From contig JAFPYQ010000307.1 in the NCBI GenBank assembly GCA_017394475.1, positions 1 through 9,879 of the forward strand: a stretch of DNA of 9,879 bases. Reading direction: 5' to 3'. The stretch's first letter is position 1. Every line of letters begins with the position of its first letter. Below the pieces are notes generated by a model, which saw only the letters and a list, made by a program, of their open reading frames with translations, was not told the origin of the DNA and searched no databases. Shown in pieces: positions 1-5,806 of the stretch. The DNA comes from Oscillospiraceae bacterium (GTDB lineage Bacteria; Bacillota; Clostridia; Oscillospirales; Ruminococcaceae). The position numbers were made by a program, and so were the translations under genes.

Positions 1-240
1 AAAAAGTCCTCGGGATCATCCGACGATGCACCGCGGCAGACAGAGCGCCAGACGGAGGACACACCCGTCACCATTGAGCCTATAGATACCTTGCCCATAG
101 CTCCGGATACTCCTGCTGATATATGGCAGAATACCGACCAGTACGGTTTCGAGGATATCTTCCAGACCATCCCACAGGAGACCACACAGCAGACGGAGTT
201 CTTTGATAATGATTTCCCCGTATTTGAGGATATAAACTGA
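1..240 (+). CDS. C-terminal end of an unidentified low-complexity protein (partial)
   Basis: Reading from base 1, an open frame of 79 codons ends in TGA at 238-240; its start lies outside the window. The residues are rich in Pro, Thr, Gln, Asp and Glu, with runs such as RQTERQTEDTP and IPQETTQQTE followed by an acidic, aromatic end (EFFDNDFPVFEDIN). This composition suggests a disordered linker or tail, perhaps of a secreted or membrane protein, but no domain, signal or catalytic motif is visible and I do not recognise the family. A hairpin follows 14 bases after the stop, consistent with a gene end. The antisense frames over the same bases show no better candidate. Confidence 0.5.
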   Translation, partial: KKSSGSSDDAPRQTERQTEDTPVTIEPIDTLPIAPDTPADIWQNTDQYGFEDIFQTIPQETTQQTEFFDNDFPVFEDIN

Positions 241-254
241 CAGACAAACAACAA

Positions 255-276
255 AAGGGAGCGGTCCTGCTCCCTT
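255..276 (+). terminator. Hairpin after the first gene, possible terminator
   Basis: An 8-bp perfect stem (255-262 with 269-276, AAGGGAGC/GCTCCCTT) closes a 6-nt loop, 14 bases after the TGA at 240. The position fits transcript ending or 3'-end protection. No T-run follows (the next bases are CAAAGCAAAGCTTT), so it is not a classical intrinsic terminator. Confidence 0.35.
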
Positions 277-277
277 C

Positions 278-411
278 AAAGCAAAGCTTTAACAAGCTGC
301 GGCGAGCTGTAAGGCTCGTTTCCGTTGGGTAGGAGCAGGTCTGAGCTCCCGCCTGACAGAAATATGTCCCCCGCCTTAAGAGACGGGGGACATGGCTTGC
401 GGTTATTTAAT
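278..411 (+). other. Structured intergenic region with several inverted repeats
   Basis: No gene is seen here. The stretch carries successive inverted repeats: 278-282/286-290 (AAAGC/GCTTT), 303-307/314-318 (CGAGC/GCTCG), 332-336/345-349 (GGAGC/GCTCC), and a strong 10-bp perfect stem at 364-373/384-393 (ATGTCCCCCG/CGGGGGACAT) with a 10-nt loop. The segment 331-350 also resembles the reverse complement of the hairpin at 257-274. It may be a structured 5' leader, a small RNA or a dispersed intergenic repeat. The last stem ends about 20 bases before the ribosome binding site of the next gene, so it could affect that gene's translation. I recognise no known riboswitch class. Confidence 0.4.
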
Positions 412-425
412 GAAGGAGAAAAACA

Positions 426-1553
426 ATGAACAAAAAAGAGATCGCAGAGATTAAGAAGAATTTTGACCCCGATTCGGGACTTTTTGTGATAAATTCCGTC
501 CTCATGGCATTTGTGAACGGTGAGAAGAATGTCCTTTGCACGGAGAAGAAGTCCCCGAGGGTCATGGAACAAGGAGAATCCGAGGTGCTCTATGAGTCCC
601 TCAAAAAGGTGCTCAGCGGCTCTCTTGGCAAGAATCTCACGGAATACCCCTTCCCCAAGGAAAGCTATGCCGATGGCGGCGCACAGAAGTTGCTGTATTC
701 CACTCTTGCAGGAAAACTGGATGATGACGAGGCAAATTCTGCTTTCGTATTCCGCATCGCAGAAAATACCGAGATGGGAGTGGCATATACCGTTATCTGC
801 GCCCACTGCACCTATACCGTGCTCAAAAAGAGCAAGAATGACGAGATAACAGAGGATACGGACAACGACTACAATTTTCTCATAACAGCCCTTTGCCCCG
901 CCAATACAGGGGATGACGGCCTTTTCTACGACAGCAACGAGAACGGCATATTCAAGAAGGCCAACACCGAGATGATAATCGCACGGGCACCCCAGGACGG
1001 CTTCCTGTTCCCTGTTTTCTCCGACAGAGCAGCAGATGTGAACTCCGTCATGTACTACACCCGTTCCCCCAAGAAGCCCAATCTCACCGTTATAGAGGAT
1101 GTCCTTGACGGCACATTCAGCTATACCGCGGACAATGAAAAGGAAAAGTTCCATCAGGTTATAGAGAAGGTCTGCGCCGATGAACTGAACTACACGGTCA
1201 TCACTCAGGTAAATGACATCATCACCGATATAATAGCCCAGAACACCAATGAGACCGAGCCTCCCACCATAGATTCCGGCAGGATGAAGACCATACTCTC
1301 CGATGCAGGTGTCAGCGATGAGAAGCTTGAAGCGGTAAGTGCGGTATATGAGGAGATAGTAGGGGAGTTTGCGCTGAAAGCATCAAATCTCGTTGATCCC
1401 AAGACAGTGGTAAGCGCGGAATCCATAACCGTGAACATAGGCAAGGATGCCACTGACAAGGTGCACACCACCACCATACAGGGGAGAAAATGCCTTGTCA
1501 TAGACCTTGAAGACCCCACTGTCACCATCAATGGGATGGGTACCAGCCTGTGA
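426..1553 (+). CDS. DUF4317 family protein, function unknown
   Basis: A 375-residue protein with ATG at 426, preceded by GAAGGAG at 412-418 at good spacing. It opens with MNKKEIAEIKKNFDPD, the usual start of the Firmicute DUF4317 family, and it keeps other family-like features. These are LSGSLGKNL near residues 63-71, DGFLFPVFSDRAADVNSVMYYTR near 191-213, a central repeat-poor alpha/beta body, and a short beta end (CLVIDLEDPTVTINGM). Its length is close to the family norm of roughly 370-400. No signal peptide or membrane segment is visible, so it is probably cytoplasmic. The family is widespread in gut Clostridia and has no established role. The neighbours (structured intergenic DNA upstream, an LRR lipoprotein downstream) do not suggest one. 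The family call rests on remembered motif similarity. Confidence 0.8.
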   Translation: MNKKEIAEIKKNFDPDSGLFVINSVLMAFVNGEKNVLCTEKKSPRVMEQGESEVLYESLKKVLSGSLGKNLTEYPFPKESYADGGAQKLLYSTLAGKLDDDEANSAFVFRIAENTEMGVAYTVICAHCTYTVLKKSKNDEITEDTDNDYNFLITALCPANTGDDGLFYDSNENGIFKKANTEMIIARAPQDGFLFPVFSDRAADVNSVMYYTRSPKKPNLTVIEDVLDGTFSYTADNEKEKFHQVIEKVCADELNYTVITQVNDIITDIIAQNTNETEPPTIDSGRMKTILSDAGVSDEKLEAVSAVYEEIVGEFALKASNLVDPKTVVSAESITVNIGKDATDKVHTTTIQGRKCLVIDLEDPTVTINGMGTSL

Positions 1554-1567
1554 GTTTTTTTGATCGA

Positions 1568-1606
1568 TTTTTAGTGGTCAGTGGTCACAAAATACCACTG
1601 ACCACT
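1568..1606 (+). repeat. AGTGGTC heptad repeat forming a perfect hairpin
   Basis: Fifteen bases after the DUF4317 stop lies TTTTT followed by two tandem copies of AGTGGTC (1573-1579, 1580-1586) and an inverted copy (GACCACT, 1600-1606). The arms 1573-1585 and 1594-1606 form a perfect 13-bp stem with an 8-nt loop. The T-run is upstream rather than downstream, so this is not a standard terminator on the + strand; on the - strand the hairpin would be followed by A's, which does not fit either. The same unit recurs at 7439-7488. Confidence 0.7.
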
Positions 1607-1627
1607 CTGCCATCATTGAGATAAAAA

Positions 1628-1756
1628 ATGAAATATAGTATAACTCCTTCAAAACAAACAAAAGCAATAGCAGCCTTTATTTGTACCATACTTATGGCGG
1701 CTGTGCGGACAGATCTGCCGACAGCAGCCTGCAGCATACGGATGACACTGCCGTGA
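1628..1756 (+). CDS. Out-of-frame signal-peptide fragment of the downstream LRR lipoprotein
   Basis: ATG at 1628 opens a 42-codon frame ending in TGA at 1754-1756. Its first 22 residues read as a bacterial export signal: Lys at 2, 9 and 12, then a hydrophobic core (AIAAFICTIL). Just past the core the +1 frame that carries the LRR protein reads GGC TGT as Gly-Gly-Cys (codons at 1696, 1699 and 1702), a lipobox-like ending. Adding one base near 1691-1696 would join signal and body as ...TIL-x-GGCADRSADSS, with the lipid-bearing Cys at about residue 26. The ribosome site is weak (GAG near 1618-1620). I read this as the true N-terminus of the next gene, split by a frameshift or a base-call error. 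Confidence 0.6.
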   Translation: MKYSITPSKQTKAIAAFICTILMAAVRTDLPTAACSIRMTLP

Positions 1757-2886
1757 ACACAGTTTCCGAAGCTGCTGTTACGGAGGAGACCGAAAAAGTA
1801 TCCCGTGAGGACATCGTGGAAAGCGGTATGCTTGGGGATGATGTATTCTATACTCTTACAAACGACGGAACGCTTGATATACATGGTTCCGGGGATATGT
1901 ATGATTATAAGTACGAAGAAAACAAGTTCTATGAAGATGGCCGTGTAAAGAGGGTCATCATAGAGGATGGGATAACCGGAATAGGCGAATATGCTTTTTT
2001 CTGCTGCCATGGGATAGAGAGCGTATCCATACCGGGAAGCGTGACCATGATAGGCGAGGAAGCATTTTATTTCTGTGACGGGCTTACGGAGATAGTCATC
2101 CCTGAGGGAGTGACGGACATCGGATATGCGGCTTTTAAATTGTGCAAATCACTTAAAAAGGCAGAGCTGCCCGAAACACTTCTCGGAATAAGAATTTCTG
2201 CGTTTGAAAAATGCTTAGAGCTTGACGAGATACATATCCCCGAAAATATAAGCATCATAGAGAGAAATGCCTTTCTTGATACAAAATGGCTTGAAAACAG
2301 GCGGGCGGAGGACCCGTTAGTGGTCGTGAATGGTATCCTTCTCGACGGACGCGCCTGTACAGGAGACATAATCATCTCCGACAATATTTCCGTCATCGGT
2401 GAGGATGCTTTCGATGGCTGCGAGAACATCACCTCCGTGGTGATACAGGATAGTATAGACACCATCCCTTTCTCTGTGTTCCTTGACTGCGTGAATCCGG
2501 AAGAAGTCACGATCCCCGACAGTGTTGATCTTATCGACTGTTCTGCATTCAGGGGATGCACAAGCCTTAAAAGCATCACTATCCCCGCAGGTGTCAGAAC
2601 GATCGACGAAGCTGCCTTCGAGAACTGCACCGCTCTTGAAAGCGTAACATTGAACGAGGGTCTCGAGAAGATAGACCGCTGGGCATTTTTAGGCTGCACT
2701 TCACTGAAGACTATTACCATACCCAAAAGCGTTACGGGCTTAGGTGATCTGGCACTTGGGGCATACAAGGGTGACGATGACGAATACTACAGAGTGGACG
2801 GATTCAGAATGTACTGCTTCAAGGATACTATCGCAGAGGAATATGCGAAGTATTATGGATTTGAGTATGAATTGATTGATGGATAG
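1681..2886 (+). CDS. BspA-type leucine-rich-repeat (LRR_5) surface lipoprotein, N-terminus frameshifted
   Basis: The open frame runs 401 codons from TTG 1681 to TAG 2884-2886, but that TTG has no ribosome site and falls inside the hydrophobic core of the signal frame that starts at 1628; the intact product would be about 419 residues. About ten repeats of roughly 23 residues carry the treponemal/BspA pattern (IxIPxxVxxIGxxAFxxC), for example SLKSITIPAGVRTIDEAAF. They are interrupted by the familiar WLENRRAEDP...VVVNGILLDG island. A short capping end (IAEEYAKYYGFEYELI) closes the protein. Such proteins are usually exported and anchored on the surface, where they are thought to mediate binding to hosts or polymers; the ligand here is unknown. 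The lipobox-like Gly-Gly-Cys at 1696-1704 suggests a lipid anchor. As sequenced, the gene may be inactive in export or may be a pseudogene. Confidence 0.85.
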   Translation: MYHTYGGCADRSADSSLQHTDDTAVNTVSEAAVTEETEKVSREDIVESGMLGDDVFYTLTNDGTLDIHGSGDMYDYKYEENKFYEDGRVKRVIIEDGITGIGEYAFFCCHGIESVSIPGSVTMIGEEAFYFCDGLTEIVIPEGVTDIGYAAFKLCKSLKKAELPETLLGIRISAFEKCLELDEIHIPENISIIERNAFLDTKWLENRRAEDPLVVVNGILLDGRACTGDIIISDNISVIGEDAFDGCENITSVVIQDSIDTIPFSVFLDCVNPEEVTIPDSVDLIDCSAFRGCTSLKSITIPAGVRTIDEAAFENCTALESVTLNEGLEKIDRWAFLGCTSLKTITIPKSVTGLGDLALGAYKGDDDEYYRVDGFRMYCFKDTIAEEYAKYYGFEYELIDG

Positions 2887-2905
2887 TTTTTAGTTGTTAG
2901 TCAGC
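2887..2905 (+). repeat. Degenerate copy of the post-stop T5-AGTGGTCAG element
   Basis: Directly after the LRR stop the bases read TTTTTAGTTGTTAGTCAGC. This aligns with TTTTTAGTGGTCAGTGGTC at 1568-1586 with a few substitutions and keeps the 5-T start and AGT spacing. There is no inverted arm, so no hairpin forms. Taken as a decayed relative; the match is short. Confidence 0.35.
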
Positions 2906-2946
2906 AAAATTGTTTGAGAAAAGTCTTTGATAATTGGAGAAAACTT

Positions 2947-3828
2947 ATGAGAGATATCCCGGAAGGACACCTTGAAAAGATCTATAATAGTGTCAAAGGA
3001 CATACATACATAGGCTTTATAGTTTTAGTTGTTTTGATCATAGTTCCAAATATATTGATTAGAATGGGTTTATCCAATATAGCTGCAGGGATCGGTATAT
3101 TTATTGCGGTGCTTTTCTTTCTTGGATATATCACTGTACCTGTTCTGATAATACTGTATTTTTCGGGACTGTCCTTTTTCGGACTTGCATCAAGGATGAA
3201 CAAGGACTTCACCAGTGACAGGATACTCGTTATGCTGAAAAGAGCGGCGGCGATAAACCTGATAAGCAGAAATAAAATAAATATGATGCTGACAGATGTT
3301 TATATATACAGGGGAGAGATCGGGAACGCACTCGCTCTGCTCGAAAAGATACCTGCTCGGACAGACCGTCAGAAACTGAAAAAGATTCTTTCCTATACAT
3401 TTATTTACGAACTGACGGATGACAGGGAAAGACTGTTGAGTTTTGAACAAGAAACCGATGAGATCATCGGGCGCAATATGAATAAATTTGATATGGTGCG
3501 CGATTTTCTTACAATATCTGCGCGTATATCCAAAACAAAAGGTGAGTACCGCAAGGCACTTGAAATCCTTGACAGACTCGATGCCCTTACAGCCGAAACA
3601 AGAGCAAAGAATGATAGACAGTTGATGAGAGCATCTATATTATATACATTCTTGAAGGGTTTTAACTTGATGAAACGGGCTGAGTTGCTATTTCTCCTGG
3701 ACTACATCCGAGAGGCGGGAGAAACTCTTTCTCAGGCTATGCCGATGCTTGCATACAGTCCGTTTGTGGCACAAAAGGCAATTGATCTGATGATACAGAT
3801 AAGAAATGATACCCGAAGCACTATATAA
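2947..3828 (+). CDS. Membrane-anchored protein with TPR-like helical repeats, function unknown
   Basis: The ATG at 2947 is chosen because GGAG at 2936-2939 lies 7 bases upstream; an in-frame TTG at 2914 would add 11 residues but has no ribosome site. The 293-residue product has a short N-terminus, a hydrophobic segment near residues 22-38 (IGFIVLVVLIIVPNILI) and a long one near 45-80 that could be one or two further spans. About 210 mostly helical residues follow. Two stretches, RGEIGNALALLEKIPA and KGEYRKALEILDRLDA, have the Gly/Ala spacing of tetratricopeptide helices, which suggests a protein-binding domain, probably cytoplasmic. No enzyme motif is seen. The coding sequence is more AT-rich than its neighbours. 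Its stop is followed by AT-rich DNA with no clear terminator. I do not recognise a named family. Confidence 0.75.
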   Translation: MRDIPEGHLEKIYNSVKGHTYIGFIVLVVLIIVPNILIRMGLSNIAAGIGIFIAVLFFLGYITVPVLIILYFSGLSFFGLASRMNKDFTSDRILVMLKRAAAINLISRNKINMMLTDVYIYRGEIGNALALLEKIPARTDRQKLKKILSYTFIYELTDDRERLLSFEQETDEIIGRNMNKFDMVRDFLTISARISKTKGEYRKALEILDRLDALTAETRAKNDRQLMRASILYTFLKGFNLMKRAELLFLLDYIREAGETLSQAMPMLAYSPFVAQKAIDLMIQIRNDTRSTI

Positions 3829-3928
3829 ATGATATGTTTTTATTATCTTATTTTATGTGTGAACAATAGCTTATCCATAAGAGATACGATATATGATGTA
3901 AATAAAATATGAATTTTCGGAAAAGCTA
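3829..3928 (+). other. AT-rich intergenic DNA upstream of the trp promoter
   Basis: This stretch between the TPR-like gene and the trp promoter holds no plausible gene. It is strongly AT-rich with T-runs but no convincing stem-loop terminator. It contains the left arm (CAATAGCTT, 3864-3872) of a 9-bp inverted repeat whose right arm overlaps the -35 box. The AT-rich DNA could act as an UP-like element. Confidence 0.4.
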
Positions 3929-3957
3929 TTGACAAATGATCCAAAAAGTGATATTCT
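3929..3957 (+). promoter_or_regulatory. Sigma-A-type promoter of the trp operon
   Basis: A perfect -35 box TTGACA (3929-3934) is separated by exactly 17 bp from TATTCT (3952-3957), which is preceded by an extended -10 TGa (3949-3951). The flanking DNA upstream is AT-rich. Transcription should start near 3964, giving a leader of about 320 nt before trpE. A 9-bp inverted repeat (3864-3872 with 3923-3931, CAATAGCTT/AAGCTATTG) overlaps the -35 box. Confidence 0.85.
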
Positions 3958-3964
3958 CTTTACA

Positions 3965-4260
3965 TTGAAATCCGTTGAACAAAAGCAAGTAGCATGAGAG
4001 TACGGGATCACAGAGAGCCGTCGTTGCTGAGAGTACGGCATTTACGTCTTGTGTGAATGGGTTTGTGAGGAGCAGGGTGAAGTACAGTAGCCTGAGCCGT
4101 GATTCCTGCGTTAAGGGAAAGGGTATTGAAGCGATACTTGAATTGAATGTATGTATTGTGTGATACCCGTTGAGAGTGCATTCGCACTGAATAAGGGTGG
4201 CACCACGGAATGAAATTTCGTCCCTTAGAAGTACTGATAAGTATTTCTGAGGGACTTTTT
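3965..4260 (+). ncRNA. T-box riboswitch leader responding to tRNA-Trp
   Basis: This untranslated leader should sense the charging of tRNA-Trp. The hallmark T-box AAGGGTGGCACCACGG lies at 4193-4208. Its TGGC bulge (4198-4201) can pair with the tRNA 3' end NCCA where N is G, which agrees with the G discriminator usual in bacterial tRNA-Trp. Upstream, the Stem I landmark CAGAGAGCCG (4011-4020) and a hairpin (4018-4022/4034-4038) precede GTGTGAATGG, placing the specifier codon UGG at 4058-4060. Stem II (4072-4076/4105-4109), a helix at 4121-4126/4163-4168 and a short hairpin at 4175-4179/4184-4188 follow. The antiterminator pairs 4193-4197 with 4222-4226, with an inner stem 4205-4211/4215-4221. 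The helix assignments are by eye. Confidence 0.95.
4220..4260 (+). terminator. T-box regulated intrinsic terminator before trpE
   Basis: Bases 4220-4235 pair with 4240-4255 in a 16-bp stem (two G-U pairs) closed by a GATA loop and followed by TTTTT at 4256-4260. The 5' arm includes CCCTT (4222-4226), which the antiterminator needs, so the two folds exclude each other. Charged tRNA-Trp should leave the terminator formed. Confidence 0.93.
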
Positions 4261-4285
4261 GTTATTGACGAAAGGAGTAAACATT

Positions 4286-5791
4286 ATGTATCCCGAAATT
4301 GAAGACGTAATCGAATATTCTGAGGACTATGAGACCGTTCCCGTGTTCTTTGAACTGCTCACAGACAGCCTCACTCCCGTCAGGATGTTTGCTATCCTGA
4401 GAGAAAACTTTGACAACTGCTGTATCCTGGAGTCAGTTGATAACACTAATCGCTGGGGCCGCTATTCATTCATCGGCATCGATCCCGAAAAGCGCATAAA
4501 GGTCATAAACAAGAAAGCACAGATAATAGAAAAGGACGGCACTTCAACAGAATGTGACTGCTCTGATCCCGCTGCTTTCTTCTCCCGTATATGCGAAAAG
4601 AGAAGATCGCCCAAATTCGCAAAATACCCTGTTTTCACAGGCGGTCTTATAGGATATTTCGGGTATGACACCGTGAGATATGTTGAGAAAAAGCTGGTAA
4701 ATATCCCGGAGGATGATCTCGGAATGCCGGATATGGATCTGTTCGTCTACAATGATGTGGTGGCATTCGATCATCTTACAAACCGCGCGGTTATTATCAT
4801 GAACACAAGCTGCGATGAGATACAGCACCGCATGGAGGAAAAGGGCATCAGCCGCAAGGAAGCGGTCACAGAGATCTGCGGGGAATTCAAGGATAGGGCT
4901 GACAAGCTGGGCAGGCTCCTTCACAGATACAATCCCGCACAGCCCAAGTACAACACCGGCAAGCCCGTTGTCACCTCCAACTGCACAAAGGAAGAATACT
5001 GCGGGATGGTGGAAAACATCAAGCAGCACATCTACGACGGCGATATTTCACAGGCTGTCATCTCACAGCGTTTTGAGATAGACAATCCTCCCGATGCCTT
5101 TGAGGTATACAGGATGCTCCGTTCCACAAATCCCTCCCCGTATCTGTACTTCTTCGACCACAAGGAATATGCAGTGGCAGGTGCCAGCCCTGAAAAGCTG
5201 GTGAGCGTCGTGAACGGCAAGGTCCAGAACAAGCCTATAGCTGGCACCTATCCCAGAGGCCTCAATACCGATGAGGATCAGAGGAATGAGGAACTCCTCA
5301 AAAAGGATATAAAGGAGACCTCCGAGCACACTATGCTGGTAGACCTGGGAAGGAACGATGTGGGCAGGGTATGCCGTCCGGGCTCGGTCAAGGTCACCGA
5401 ATTCATGCGTGTTGAGCGCTATTCCAAGGTAATGCACCTTGTAAGCGATGTGGAGGGCATCCTCTCACCGGATAAGACGCCCGTCCATGCGCTGATGAGC
5501 GTGCTCCCGGCAGGAACTCTCTCGGGCGCTCCCAAGGTAAAGGCCATGGAGATAATCGACAGCCTTGAGAAGCAGAAAAGAGGGCTCTATGGCGGAACAG
5601 TGGGCTATCTTGCATACAACGGCGATATCGACACCTGCATCGCCATCAGGACAGTGCTTTTCAGAAATTCAAAGGCATATATCCAGGCAGGTGCAGGCAT
5701 AGTATATGACAGCGTTCCCGAAAAGGAATATGAGGAATCAAAAGCAAAGGCTGCGGCAGTTGTCAATGCAGTCATGAATGCTGCGGAGTGA
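4286..5791 (+). CDS. trpE: Anthranilate synthase component I
   Basis: TrpE converts chorismate and ammonia (passed from the TrpG glutaminase) to anthranilate, the first committed step to tryptophan, in the cytoplasm. ATG 4286 is chosen because AAAGGAG (4271-4277) lies 8 bases upstream; an earlier in-frame TTG at 4259 sits in the leader terminator's T-tract. The 501-residue length is normal. The N-terminal feedback region has ILES (47-50) followed by GRYSFIG (58-64), matching the tryptophan-binding LLES...GRYSFIG pattern. Hence end-product inhibition is expected as well as T-box control. The chorismate-binding half shows KPIAGTYPRG (316-325), LGRNDVGRV (354-362), PAGTLSGAPKVKAMEIID (408-425) and IQAGAGIVYDSVPEKEYEE (466-484). 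trpGD begins 15 bases downstream. PabB and salvage homologues are less likely because of the feedback motif and the operon. Confidence 0.97.
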   Translation: MYPEIEDVIEYSEDYETVPVFFELLTDSLTPVRMFAILRENFDNCCILESVDNTNRWGRYSFIGIDPEKRIKVINKKAQIIEKDGTSTECDCSDPAAFFSRICEKRRSPKFAKYPVFTGGLIGYFGYDTVRYVEKKLVNIPEDDLGMPDMDLFVYNDVVAFDHLTNRAVIIMNTSCDEIQHRMEEKGISRKEAVTEICGEFKDRADKLGRLLHRYNPAQPKYNTGKPVVTSNCTKEEYCGMVENIKQHIYDGDISQAVISQRFEIDNPPDAFEVYRMLRSTNPSPYLYFFDHKEYAVAGASPEKLVSVVNGKVQNKPIAGTYPRGLNTDEDQRNEELLKKDIKETSEHTMLVDLGRNDVGRVCRPGSVKVTEFMRVERYSKVMHLVSDVEGILSPDKTPVHALMSVLPAGTLSGAPKVKAMEIIDSLEKQKRGLYGGTVGYLAYNGDIDTCIAIRTVLFRNSKAYIQAGAGIVYDSVPEKEYEESKAKAAAVVNAVMNAAE

Positions 5792-5806
5792 CGGAGGGAA
5801 ACAACA

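Noticed and set aside
276..1154. Long minus-strand open frame (292 codons) opposite the DUF4317 gene
   Set aside because: Its protein is Cys/Gly/Ile-rich with no recognisable motif. The + strand frame has a ribosome site and family motifs; the minus frame is a codon-bias shadow.
1568..1606. Intrinsic terminator for the DUF4317 gene
   Set aside because: The stem is strong, but its T-run lies before it and no T-run follows, so it does not meet the terminator pattern on either strand.
1573..1606. CRISPR-like repeats
   Set aside because: The repeated unit is 7 bp and occurs at gene ends without regular spacers; there are no cas genes.
1616..1639. Promoter TTGAGA...TATAGT before the LRR gene
   Set aside because: The spacing is only about 12 bp and the -10-like bases lie inside the gene, so it is not credible.
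1681..1683. TTG as the true start of the LRR protein
   Set aside because: No ribosome site precedes it, and it falls inside the hydrophobic core of the signal peptide encoded from ATG 1628 in another frame.
4259..4285. Upstream TTG start adding 9 residues to TrpE
   Set aside because: The codon overlaps the T-tract of the leader terminator, and AAAGGAG clearly serves ATG 4286.
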